41,063 nucleotides of DNA, from the NCBI RefSeq assembly GCF_024345185.1, contig NZ_BROB01000022.1, forward strand, positions 1 through 41,063. Reading direction: 5' to 3'. The notes beneath the pieces are model-generated. The model was not told the DNA's origin. It saw only the letters and a program-made list of their open reading frames with translations, and did no database searches. Within the stretch, counting starts at the first letter, position 1; each line of letters begins with the position of its first letter. The stretch comes from Levilactobacillus humaensis (GTDB lineage Bacteria > Bacillota > Bacilli > Lactobacillales > Lactobacillaceae). Shown one piece after another: positions 1 to 7,839 of this stretch. Both the position numbers and the translations under genes were made by a program.

Positions 1-47
1 TTCTTGGTCGTTAAGTAATTGTACCCGCTATGGGTCTTTTTATTCAA

Positions 48-218
48 TTAGTGTTGCACTTCGATTGTAAATTCGTCGGAGACAAAAAGATTGCCACTGT
101 TGATATAGGAACGGACATTTGTGAAGCCAGTCGCGGTGAGTTGGTTTCTGAGCTGAGCCATCGGGACACGGTGATTACCACCAACATTGATGCCCCTTAA
201 AAGAAGGAGATAATCCAT
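48..218 (-). pseudogene. Truncated DUF1697 family protein (N-terminal remnant)
   Basis: The first 56 codons read MDYLLLLRGINVGGNHRVPM and continue into a segment ending SYINSGNLF, the hallmark N-terminus of DUF1697 proteins, which are normally about 170-180 residues. The frame then stops at a TAA (48-50) after EVQH, so over two thirds of the domain is missing. The 47 bases between the stop and the window edge show no continuation in another frame, although the edge prevents a full check. The ATG at 218 is preferred because the homology starts there; an upstream TTG at 254 would only add 12 unrelated residues. DUF1697 has no firmly assigned biochemical role. Probably a decayed gene. Confidence 0.7.
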
Positions 219-457
219 CAAACAAGACCATCCTTTATCGGTTATTCCGGTCAATTATAATCTATTGTTTCCTTATGGAAATAACAACACCTCTAACGTT
301 AAGCAAAAGGCTTACTTTTTGCAAGCGCTTTATGCTGGAAATTTGATTTTCCTGTTCGGGGTAGAGTGGGTGACCAATCAAACGGAACCTCTTGAGAAGC
401 AGTGGCCAGTTTCGAGTGGTACAATCCGGGCGATCCATTTGGAGGGATGTGAGTGCC

Positions 458-1123
458 ATGCGCGTTAATATTTTGCAACATACACCGGAAGAAGGTCCCG
501 GTGCGATTCGAATCTGGGCTCACGACCGGGGACATAAGGTCTTCGTCTACCATCCAGCGCAACACGGGAAGTTGCCAACGGTAGATGAGACCGATCTGTT
601 GGTCGTCTTAGGTGGACCGATCAGTCCCAATGATTCGGCCCCCTGGATTGCCGCGGAACGTGAGCTGATGCGACAGATGATGGCTGCCCATAAGCCTATA
701 TTTGGCGCTTGTTTCGGTGCGCAACAGATAGCCAAACTCATGGGAGCTAAGGTCAGTCCGGCCCCGGCAAAGGAAGTCGGTTGGGCGCCAGTCAAACGTC
801 TGACGACGGTGATCCCGGGCATTCCCAAGACTATGACTGTGCTGCACTGGCACCAAGACCGCTTTGACCTCCCGGCAGGGGCGATTCGGTTATTTGAAAG
901 CGATCAGATCGACAATCAGGGGTTACTGGTCAACGGCAACGTCATCGGCCTGCAGTTCCACCTCGAAGTCATGGAAGATAATGTCTACACGATGGTCGTC
1001 AACGATGGCGACTACGTCCGGGGATCGGTTCTCAATCAAACGGCACAGGACGTGGCAGACTTCCCGATTCCAGCTGAGAACTTTTTGGTTATGGCGAGGT
1101 TGTTGGATTTTATTACAAAGTAG
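458..1123 (+). CDS. Class I glutamine amidotransferase (GATase1), GMP synthase-like
   Basis: A 221-residue stand-alone GATase1 domain. The nucleophile elbow FGACFGAQQ places the catalytic Cys at about residue 85, and GLQFHLEV gives the His168/Glu170 pair, so the triad is complete. LGGPISPNDSAPW near residue 52 is the usual oxyanion-strand region. Family knowledge: such proteins release ammonia from glutamine or act as gamma-glutamyl hydrolases; with no synthase domain or partner gene nearby the substrate is unknown. The ATG at 458 follows GGAGGGA (441-447) at good spacing, so longer upstream in-frame versions are unlikely. A structured repeat begins 10 nt after the stop. Confidence 0.85.
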   Translation: MRVNILQHTPEEGPGAIRIWAHDRGHKVFVYHPAQHGKLPTVDETDLLVVLGGPISPNDSAPWIAAERELMRQMMAAHKPIFGACFGAQQIAKLMGAKVSPAPAKEVGWAPVKRLTTVIPGIPKTMTVLHWHQDRFDLPAGAIRLFESDQIDNQGLLVNGNVIGLQFHLEVMEDNVYTMVVNDGDYVRGSVLNQTAQDVADFPIPAENFLVMARLLDFITK

Positions 1124-1132
1124 AAGAATGCT

Positions 1133-1247
1133 AAAAAAGGCGGTTATCCGGCGAGCATTAACGGTGATAGTCGGATAATCCCGGGCTTGGATTATTTGAC
1201 TATCAGTGTTAAGCGGAGCTGACTGCCCTTTTTCACACGTTTCGACA
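1133..1247 (+). repeat. Structured 3'-end repeat, copy A (family 1)
   Basis: Begins about 10 nt after the amidotransferase stop codon. It has an outer arm GGCGGTTA (1139-1146) pairing with TGACTGCC (1220-1227) and an inner 16-bp hairpin GATAGTCGGATAATCC (1166-1181) with GGATTATTTGACTATC (1189-1204), loop CGGGCTT. It ends with CACACGTTTCGAC, shared with the copy at 26872-26988. The left GTGTGACA of the other copies is degenerate here. G-T pairs in the stems make sense only for RNA read from the + strand. Confidence 0.8.
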
Positions 1248-1258
1248 GTGTGAATTCA

Positions 1259-1296
1259 AAGGAACCGTACCAAGCCGGTACAGTTCCTTATTTTTG
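1259..1296 (+). terminator. Rho-independent terminator
   Basis: GGAACCGTACC (1261-1271) and GGTACAGTTCC (1277-1287) form a hairpin with one C-A mismatch and an AAGCC loop, followed by a TTATTTTT tract. It terminates the amidotransferase transcript beyond the structured repeat. Confidence 0.8.
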
Positions 1297-1362
1297 TAAC
1301 TTCAGTCAAATCACTCGGAACGCTGCCTACAAAGCCTTGAACTAGGCCCAAATAATGATGGA

Positions 1363-1398
1363 TTAAACCGTTTAACCCGAATTCAATGGTGGTATACT
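1363..1398 (+). promoter_or_regulatory. Promoter with palindromic operator for the ADP-ribosyltransferase gene
   Basis: TATACT (1393-1398) is a good -10 box. The expected -35 position is covered by the perfect odd palindrome TTAAACCGTTTAA (1363-1375), so a repressor or CcpA/LacI-type protein could control this promoter. Related AAACCGTTT cores occur near 25228 and 29320. The regulator is not identified. Confidence 0.45.
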
Positions 1399-1460
1399 TA
1401 AATTAACTTCAAGTGGCTGAAACGCTACAAGGAGTGGGGGTTTCGGAGGAGGAGTTAGAA

Positions 1461-2408
1461 GTGAATACATACAAACGCTTTGTGGCCTTAACTATGGTGG
1501 GCCTTACCTTAGGTGGTGGTGTCCTGGGAGCAGAGACTGCCAGTGCTAAGTCCAAGGTTTACACGATTACTGATCGGACCAGTCAAACGACCACGCCGGG
1601 AACCACGCAGGTTGTGACAGACCGAGACGTTAGCGCCCGATCGGCCACAACCGATGAGACAGTCACAATTCCTAAGAATACTGCGCTGACGATCATGAGT
1701 CATCATGAGGGTCGGACCAAGGTTGCAGTGGGCGATAGTAACCAGCCCTTGTGGGTGAACAACCTGGCCGCAGTGACCTACAGTACTCAGAAAATCACGA
1801 TTTCCAAGCAGGCGAGAAAGAAGCTGAATCGACAGTCTCGCAAGTGGTATAAGACACTCAGTAAGCGACAACGCCAGGTACTCGGTCGCTATACCGGGGA
1901 GGGCTCAGACGCCATTAACAACGTTCTAAGGAAGCCTAAGAAGCGTTCGACTGTGCAGTCACGGCAACGCGTCAAGGACCTGAGAGCGGCTCTCAAGACG
2001 TTTAAACTCAAGCAACCGATGACTGTCTACCGCGGCACCTCGGACTGGATTGTGAATCTGTCGCTAGGAGGAAAGAAGTTAAAGCCGGGAGCCGTTTACC
2101 AGGACCCTGGTTTTGCCTCGACCACGCTGAGTAAGTCCGTGGGAACTGACTTTATGTCCGAAGATTTATTGAAGGTTAATATGCCGGCCGGCTACCACGG
2201 GGCGTATCTGAATCCAATCTCCGAATATGAGGGAGAATACGAGTATCTCCTGAATCCGAATACCAAGTTAGTGGTGACTAAGATTCAGAAGGTCACGATT
2301 AAGGGGCGGCTAAAGGTTACGCTTAAATATGGTCAGCACAAGCATACTTCAACGGTCAATGAAAATCAGCGGTATCGCTTGATTACCATGAGTTTGATGA
2401 ACAAATAA
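1461..2408 (+). CDS. Secreted ADP-ribosyltransferase exoenzyme (iota-Ia/VIP2-like)
   Basis: A 315-residue exported protein. Residues 1-29 form a signal peptide (charged start, hydrophobic LTMVGLTLGGGVLG, then ETASAKS). Residues 30-110 are a Thr-rich, possibly SH3-like segment. The C-terminal half has the R-S-E set of arginine-specific mono-ADP-ribosyltransferases: VYRGT (R191), GFASTT (S220), and EGEYEYLLN with the ExE pair E259/E261. YTGEGSDAINNVLR (about 144-157) matches the helix typical of clostridial and Bacillus binary toxin A chains. All expected catalytic residues are present. The GTG at 1461 follows GGAGGAGGAG (1446-1455), so longer forms are unlikely. No translocation component or immunity gene is adjacent; target unknown. 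Confidence 0.85.
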   Translation: MNTYKRFVALTMVGLTLGGGVLGAETASAKSKVYTITDRTSQTTTPGTTQVVTDRDVSARSATTDETVTIPKNTALTIMSHHEGRTKVAVGDSNQPLWVNNLAAVTYSTQKITISKQARKKLNRQSRKWYKTLSKRQRQVLGRYTGEGSDAINNVLRKPKKRSTVQSRQRVKDLRAALKTFKLKQPMTVYRGTSDWIVNLSLGGKKLKPGAVYQDPGFASTTLSKSVGTDFMSEDLLKVNMPAGYHGAYLNPISEYEGEYEYLLNPNTKLVVTKIQKVTIKGRLKVTLKYGQHKHTSTVNENQRYRLITMSLMNK

Positions 2409-2412
2409 CAAG

Positions 2413-2444
2413 AATTGGTTTCTCGATGAGGAACCAATTTTTTT
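2413..2444 (+). terminator. Rho-independent terminator
   Basis: AATTGGTT (2413-2420) pairs with AACCAATT (2432-2439), followed by a T run. It closes the ADP-ribosyltransferase transcript. Confidence 0.85.
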
Positions 2445-2453
2445 ATGGGATTG

Positions 2454-2511
2454 TTGACTTTTTTGAAAAGTGATTGTATACTCACCTTATCGAGTAAGTA
2501 ATTACTCACTC
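2454..2511 (+). promoter_or_regulatory. ABC exporter promoter and TetR-type operator
   Basis: TTGACT (2454-2459), a 17-bp spacer and TATACT (2477-2482) form a near-consensus promoter. Directly downstream, positions 2492-2511 form a 20-bp dyad centred on GTAATTAC (arms GAGTAAGTAA and TTACTCACTC, one mismatched pair). Size and position fit a TetR-family repressor site; the obvious candidate is the TetR gene at 4563. That link is inference. Confidence 0.7.
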
Positions 2512-2544
2512 ATCTAAATTTATAAAGCTTTGGGAGGTATTATT

Positions 2545-3267
2545 ATGGGACAAGCAATTATTGATTTACAACATTTAGCCAAGAAGTTTGGCGATGAAAC
2601 GGTATTGAAGGATATCAACCTCACCGTCAACAAGGGCGAGATTGTCGGTTTAATTGGACCTTCTGGGGCCGGTAAATCGACGGTCATCAAGGTCACGTTG
2701 GGCATGGAAGTTGCCAGTGGCGGTTCTGCTAAGGTCTTTGACACTACGATGCCGAATCGCCAATTGTTGGGGCGGATTGGCTACATGGCGCAAACGGATG
2801 CCCTGTACGATGCCTTGACCGGAAAAGAAAATCTGGTATTTTACGGCAAGATGAAGGGAATTGAAAAGTCCCAGATGGCGGCCGAGGTTGAACATGCGGC
2901 TAAAGTGGTTGATTTAACTAAGGACCTGAACAAACGGGTCTCTGGCTATTCCGGTGGGATGATGCGGCGGTTATCGCTGGCCATCGCACTGCTTGGTAGT
3001 CCTGAGTTATTGGTTTTGGACGAACCGACCGTCGGAATTGACCCAGCCCTGCGTCGTCAAATCTGGGCGGAACTCGATCGGATTAAGAGCGAGGGTCGGA
3101 GCATTCTCATCACGACTCACGTGATGGACGAAGCCGAATTAACCGATCGGGTGGCCTTGCTGCTAGATGGTAAGGTCATGGCTTTTGACGAACCTGGGGT
3201 GTTGAAGAAACAGTACGATGTGCCGACGATTGAAGATGTCTTCTTAAAGGCGGAGGGTGTTGAATAA
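2545..3267 (+). CDS. ABC transporter ATP-binding protein (drug/ABC-2 exporter type)
   Basis: A 240-residue nucleotide-binding subunit with Walker A GPSGAGKS (about 38-45), a Q-loop in YMAQTD, signature SGYSGGMMRRLSLA and Walker B LLVLDEPTVGID followed by an H-loop (TTHVMDEAE). The SGGMMRRL form is typical of ABC-2 exporters of the DrrA/YhaQ class. ATG 2545 follows GGGAGG (2532-2537). The stop overlaps the permease ATG by one base, so the two form a translationally coupled pair. It powers export of an unknown, probably hydrophobic or toxic, compound, with dyad control at the promoter. Confidence 0.9.
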   Translation: MGQAIIDLQHLAKKFGDETVLKDINLTVNKGEIVGLIGPSGAGKSTVIKVTLGMEVASGGSAKVFDTTMPNRQLLGRIGYMAQTDALYDALTGKENLVFYGKMKGIEKSQMAAEVEHAAKVVDLTKDLNKRVSGYSGGMMRRLSLAIALLGSPELLVLDEPTVGIDPALRRQIWAELDRIKSEGRSILITTHVMDEAELTDRVALLLDGKVMAFDEPGVLKKQYDVPTIEDVFLKAEGVE

Positions 3268-4487
3268 TGAGAACAATTGCAATTATGAATCGGGTTCTAA
3301 AAGAACTCTTTAGAGATAAGCGGACGTTGGCCTTAATGTTCCTGGCCCCCGTCCTGGTCATGTTATTGATGAGTGTGATCTTCAACACGAACTCATCGAC
3401 AAATGTGAATGTCGGTACGGTTGCCGTAACACAGAAGCTCAACAAGGAAATGGGCAGTATCAAGCACGTTGACGTCAAGTCCTACGATAGCAAGGCGGAT
3501 GCCAACAAGGCGTTAAAAGATGATAAGATTGATGCTATTATCAAGAAAAACGGGAAGAACTTTAGCCTGACCTATGCCAACACGGATTCCTCTAAAACGG
3601 CGGCCGTTAAGTTGGCCTTTAAGAATGCGTTGACGGCAACGAGTATTGACCAGTTAAAGTCTGCGCTAAAGAAGAGTACCAAGGCCACGGTTAAGCTCCA
3701 GGCTCAGCTGATTGCCATGCAGAAGCAACAGGCCGCAGCGAGTTCGGCGAGTCAGACCGCTGGTGCAACTACGGCCACTCAGAAGGCCGCTGCCACCAAG
3801 GCCACGTCGACAAATCATGCAACCAAGAGTACTAGTCAGACGACGCCAAAGATTACCAATCACTACGTATACGGGGATAAGGACACCGGCTTCTTTGCCA
3901 AGATGGTGCCAATCCTGATGGGCTTCTTCGTCTTCTTCTTCGTGTTCCTGATTTCGGGGATGGCACTGCTGAAGGAACGGACGACAGGAACCCTAGACCG
4001 GTTGTTAGCAACGCCAGTTAAGCGGTCTTCCATCGTCTACGGGTACATGTTAAGCTACGGGATTCTCGCCGTCATTCAAACGATTGTGATCGTTCTGGTC
4101 ACGGTTTGGTTATTGGGCATCGAGGTTGTTGGGAACTTAGTGAGTGTGATTTTGATTAACTTGCTGTTGGCTCTCGTGGCGCTGGCCTTTGGGATTCTCC
4201 TGTCTACCTTTGCCAACTCCGAATTCCAAATGATGCAATTTATTCCACTGGTCATCATTCCCCAAGTCTTCTTCTCTGGCTTAATTCCGCTGGATTCGAT
4301 GGCTAGCTGGGTCAGTGATATTGCCTACATCATCCCACTAAAGTACTCGGGAGATGCAGTTAACGCGATTATCATGCGGGGTACCTCGATCTTCGACCTA
4401 GGTGGCGACATCTTAGTACTGTTAGGTTTCTTGGTGGCCCTGACCATTCTCAACATTGTTGGCTTACGGCGGTACCGGAAAGTCTAA
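3267..4487 (+). CDS. ABC-2 type permease with large extracytoplasmic domain
   Basis: A 406-residue ABC-2 membrane protein. TM1 lies at about residues 18-40 (TLALMFLAPVLVMLLMSVIF). An extracytoplasmic loop of about 170 residues follows, ending in a low-complexity Ala/Thr/Gln stretch (about 150-195). Five further TM segments span about 213-400, with the family's FFSGLIPLDSM-type segment near 335. The layout matches the DrrB/YhgE-like ABC2_membrane_3 group. It pairs with the ATPase through the ATAATG overlap. The substrate cannot be read from the sequence. Confidence 0.88.
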   Translation: MRTIAIMNRVLKELFRDKRTLALMFLAPVLVMLLMSVIFNTNSSTNVNVGTVAVTQKLNKEMGSIKHVDVKSYDSKADANKALKDDKIDAIIKKNGKNFSLTYANTDSSKTAAVKLAFKNALTATSIDQLKSALKKSTKATVKLQAQLIAMQKQQAAASSASQTAGATTATQKAAATKATSTNHATKSTSQTTPKITNHYVYGDKDTGFFAKMVPILMGFFVFFFVFLISGMALLKERTTGTLDRLLATPVKRSSIVYGYMLSYGILAVIQTIVIVLVTVWLLGIEVVGNLVSVILINLLLALVALAFGILLSTFANSEFQMMQFIPLVIIPQVFFSGLIPLDSMASWVSDIAYIIPLKYSGDAVNAIIMRGTSIFDLGGDILVLLGFLVALTILNIVGLRRYRKV

Positions 4488-4562
4488 CAAAATCACGAAC
4501 ATTCTTTAGAATAATCGCGTATAATGGTGTTTTGACAGGAATCTATGAAAGGAGTGACCAGC

Positions 4563-5201
4563 TTGGAACCACCAATTTTTGATAATTATCGTGATTGGCT
4601 CGACCATCAGAAAATGCCTAAGGGCAAGAAGGCCGCGTTGATTACCGCGATGCGGCTCTTCTCTGAGTCTGGATTTGATGGGACGTCGACGGTTCAGGTC
4701 GCCAAAGAAGCGGGGATCAGTCAGGCCACCATCTTTAAATACTTTCATACCAAGCAAGATTTGTTGATGGCAATTGTCCAACCAGTTCTGGAACACTTCT
4801 TTCCAACTTACCGCGACGAGTTCTTCAGAGGTATCGCAAAACGAAAGACGCTAACCGAGATCGTTCATTTCATTGTAACTGACAGGTATCATTTTATTAA
4901 ATCTAATGAGCAAGCTGTCAGGATCATCGCGGTGGAAATGATGACTAATGCCGAGATGCGCCAGGCTTTCGCTAAGGTCGTTGAGAGTGAGGACTTTAAC
5001 TTTCTCCAAGAACTCATTCAATTTTTCTACGATACCGGTGAGCTGCGTGACGACGTTGATGCCGCTGGTTTGCTTCGCGTGATTGCCGGGCAAATGATGG
5101 TTTACATCATCCAAGGGACCTACGTGCCAGCATTGTTGCATGGTGAGCAGGAAGAGTTAGAAATTATCACGAATCAGATTGTTCGAACGCTTAAAAAGTA
5201 A
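4563..5201 (+). CDS. TetR/AcrR family transcriptional regulator
   Basis: About 212 residues. After an unusual 20-residue N-terminal extension comes a classic TetR helix-turn-helix: KKAALITAMRLFSESGFDG, then STVQVAKEAGISQATIFKYF and HTKQDLL. The C-terminal ligand domain is divergent. TTG at 4563 is chosen because AAAGGAG (4548-4554) lies 8 nt upstream; the in-frame ATG at 4545 would lie upstream of that site. TATAAT (4520-4525) may be its own -10 box. It follows the ABC exporter and probably represses it through the dyad at 2492-2511, by analogy with TetR-controlled exporters. Confidence 0.85.
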   Translation: MEPPIFDNYRDWLDHQKMPKGKKAALITAMRLFSESGFDGTSTVQVAKEAGISQATIFKYFHTKQDLLMAIVQPVLEHFFPTYRDEFFRGIAKRKTLTEIVHFIVTDRYHFIKSNEQAVRIIAVEMMTNAEMRQAFAKVVESEDFNFLQELIQFFYDTGELRDDVDAAGLLRVIAGQMMVYIIQGTYVPALLHGEQEELEIITNQIVRTLKK

Positions 5202-5205
5202 GCTG

Positions 5206-5243
5206 AACGGCTAGTTTTCCCATTTGGGGGCTAGCCGTTTTTT
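5206..5243 (+). terminator. Rho-independent terminator
   Basis: AACGGCTAG (5206-5214) pairs with CTAGCCGTT (5231-5239) and runs into a T tract. It separates tetR from the MFS genes. Confidence 0.85.
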
Positions 5244-5312
5244 AGTTTGTCGTGTAAGGTAGACTATAAAACTAAAAACGAGACGTTTGGCGTCATTAAG
5301 GAAGGATTTACC

Positions 5313-6500
5313 ATGACCAAGTACCGGTTACAAACGATTATCTTTGTTCTCACCTCATTCATGTTAGGCTGCAACGAGTTCATTGTCGTTGGGGTGATCT
5401 CAGACATTGCCAAGACCCTGAGTGTTTCGGTAGCCACGGTGGGCTATCTGGTGACGATCTATGCCACGGTATTTGCCGTTAGCACGCCGATCATTACGGT
5501 TCTGACAAACCGATTCAGTCGCTATAAAGTCTTCATGGTACTTATGGCTATCTTTCTGCTGGGAAACACCTTGAGTGGTTTTGCCACGACTTATGGGTTA
5601 CTGATTGCGGCGCGGATGACGACGGCCGTGGTGGCTGGGGCCATTGAGTCCTTTATCATTGCCTTTGCAAACGACATTGCACCACGTGACAAACGGCCGA
5701 TTCTAATCGCCTGGATCTCGGCCGGATTCAGTATTGCTTCCGTCATTGGGGTGCCGATCGGGACAGCAATCAGTACCGCTGACAGCTGGCACACGGCCTT
5801 CCATATCATCTCGGTAATTACCCTGGTAACCTACGCGCTGTTAGCCTGGTTGCTACCACGACACGTCGATCAGAGTACCGGGAGTGTTAAGGAACAGCTG
5901 GTTTTTCTGACCGACAAGCGGGTTTATTTGGCAGTTGGGCTCAACCTGACCATGGCGGCCACGATGTACGCGTACTACACCTATATTCGACCCCTGATTA
6001 CGGAGGGCCTAGGATTCAGTGTTTCCAGTCTGAATTGGCTCCTCTTTATTCTGGGAATTATGAGTATTATCAGTAATCGCTTGTCAGGAACCTTGGCCGA
6101 GCGCGATGGTTTGCGGGTGATTCCCTGGTTTTACATTGCTGACATTGTGTTGTTATTACTCCTGCCGCTGGCGCTGGACCACGCTTTCTTGGGATTTGCC
6201 ATCCTGCTAGCCCTTGCGCTGATTGTGACCATTGCCGGGGCACCGCTTCAGATTCACTTCCTGGATGTGGCGGCGGAAAGCTATCCGCAAGCCATGATGT
6301 TGGCCGCGGCGGTCAATCCCATCTTCTTTAACGTGGGGATCTCGGTCGGGTCGGCCACAGCCTCCGTGCTTTTGAACCATGCCGGACTGAAGAGCCTGAG
6401 TTTTGGGGCAATTGCTTATGCCGTGATTTCATTGATTCTGGTGGTCGTCTTGAACCACGAAATGGCGAAGCGGCGGCAGTTACGATCGTTTAATCATTAA
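5313..6500 (+). CDS. MFS transporter, DHA1/AraJ-type efflux protein (paralogue 1)
   Basis: A 395-residue major facilitator with about 12 hydrophobic segments and a central cytoplasmic loop around residue 195. The N-terminus (FMLGCNEFIVVGVISDIA) and VGYLVTIYATVFAVSTPI are typical of the AraJ/PbuE/CmlA drug-H+ antiporter 1 group, whose members export sugars, purines or drugs. ATG 5313 follows TAAGGAAGG (5297-5305). The next gene is a close paralogue over its full length, so this is a tandem duplication. Substrate unknown. Confidence 0.87.
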   Translation: MTKYRLQTIIFVLTSFMLGCNEFIVVGVISDIAKTLSVSVATVGYLVTIYATVFAVSTPIITVLTNRFSRYKVFMVLMAIFLLGNTLSGFATTYGLLIAARMTTAVVAGAIESFIIAFANDIAPRDKRPILIAWISAGFSIASVIGVPIGTAISTADSWHTAFHIISVITLVTYALLAWLLPRHVDQSTGSVKEQLVFLTDKRVYLAVGLNLTMAATMYAYYTYIRPLITEGLGFSVSSLNWLLFILGIMSIISNRLSGTLAERDGLRVIPWFYIADIVLLLLLPLALDHAFLGFAILLALALIVTIAGAPLQIHFLDVAAESYPQAMMLAAAVNPIFFNVGISVGSATASVLLNHAGLKSLSFGAIAYAVISLILVVVLNHEMAKRRQLRSFNH

Positions 6501-6606
6501 AAAATAAGTGGTGACGTTTTCATGAGTCGTCACCGGAGAATTTTCCTGAGGGATCGTGTAAGCTGAACTATATGACTAACTAGACCGACTCAGAGGAGAA
6601 ACTATT

Positions 6607-7788
6607 GTGAATAAGTATCGTTGGCAGGCCATCGTGTTCGTTTTGGTGGCCTTTATGCTGGGATGTAATGAATTTATTGTGGTCGGTGTGCTCTCCGATA
6701 TTGCCCAAGAGTATCAGGTGCCGGTCGCCACGGTGGGGTATTTGGTAACGATCTTTGCGACGGTTTATGCCGTCAGTACGCCATTTGTGACGATTCTGAC
6801 CAGTCGTTATAGCCGCTACAAGACGCTGATGGTCTTGATGGGGGTATTTTTACTCGGGAATACCTTGAGTGGCTTTGCTATGAATTATCCAGTCCTGCTG
6901 GTGTCACGGATGGTGACGGCTATGGTGGCGGGTGCCATTATCTCCCTCATCATGACCTTTGCGAGCACGATTGCCCCGCGGGAGAAACGGGCAGGGCTCG
7001 TGTCTTGGATTTTCGCTGGATTTAGCATCGCTTCCGTCTTCGGGGTGCCGATCGGGACGGCCATTAGTACCAGTTACAGCTGGCACGACGCCTTCTACCT
7101 GATCTCTGGGATCAGTGCGATTACCTGGGTCTTATTGGGGTGGCTCTTGCCACGCCAGGTAGAACAGGTTCAGGGCAGTATTCGCAATCAACTGGTGTTA
7201 CTAAAGGACCGTCGTATCTACGTGGGGATTGCCCTGGTACTCTTTACGGCGGCGACAATGTACGCGTACTATACCTACATCCGACCACTGCTGACGACGG
7301 CTCTGGGCTTTAGTAATGAGAGTCTAAATTGGCTATTGTTCCTGATTGGGATTATGAGTATTATCAGTAACCGTATTTCGGGGATGCTGGCCGAGCGCAA
7401 TGGATTGCGGATCATGCCACGATTCTACATTGCGGACATTATCTTATTAGCTGTCTTGCCATTTGCTCTGGGTTCAAAAGTCTTGGGACTAGGGATCCTG
7501 CTAGTGATGAGTCTGATTGTCACAGTCATCAATTCCCCAATCCAGATTCATTTCCTTAACATTGCGGAAGAGGAATATCCGCAGTCGACCGTGTTGGCCT
7601 CATCATTGAATTCAATCTTCTTTAACTTTGGAATTTCGCTGGGGTCGGCCACGGCTTCGGGGATGCTGGGAACGGTCGGACTGCGCTATATTAGCTGGGG
7701 AGCGGCTGTCTACGCTGCCATCTCACTGGGATTGGCATTGACCTTAAACCGCGTCATTCGCTGGCACAGACAAACCAGTTCCCTTTAG
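6607..7788 (+). CDS. MFS transporter, DHA1/AraJ-type efflux protein (paralogue 2)
   Basis: A 393-residue, 12-TM major facilitator, collinear with its upstream neighbour and identical over long blocks (for example YLVTIFATVYAVSTP, IMSIISNR and SASGMLG-type positions). It starts with GTG at 6607 after AGAGGAGAAAC. The intergenic segment before it repeats a motif found before paralogue 1 (CGTGTAAG then ACTATA), so the upstream control region seems to have been duplicated with the gene. Substrate unknown. Confidence 0.87.
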   Translation: MNKYRWQAIVFVLVAFMLGCNEFIVVGVLSDIAQEYQVPVATVGYLVTIFATVYAVSTPFVTILTSRYSRYKTLMVLMGVFLLGNTLSGFAMNYPVLLVSRMVTAMVAGAIISLIMTFASTIAPREKRAGLVSWIFAGFSIASVFGVPIGTAISTSYSWHDAFYLISGISAITWVLLGWLLPRQVEQVQGSIRNQLVLLKDRRIYVGIALVLFTAATMYAYYTYIRPLLTTALGFSNESLNWLLFLIGIMSIISNRISGMLAERNGLRIMPRFYIADIILLAVLPFALGSKVLGLGILLVMSLIVTVINSPIQIHFLNIAEEEYPQSTVLASSLNSIFFNFGISLGSATASGMLGTVGLRYISWGAAVYAAISLGLALTLNRVIRWHRQTSSL

Positions 7789-7839
7789 AACGGGCTCGCG
7801 TTAAGCTAGAATGTGAGATTGCGTTTAGGAGGTTCACTC

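Noticed and set aside
265-457. Possible T-box-like leader before the amidotransferase (GAGTGGTACAATCC near 413-426)
   Set aside because: The GTGGTAC core is reminiscent, but no specifier-loop landmarks, no clear stem I and no terminator were found; the resemblance is too weak to call.
1413-1460. Longer ADP-ribosyltransferase N-terminus starting at 1413
   Set aside because: It would translate the ribosome binding site and place acidic residues before an otherwise standard signal peptide.
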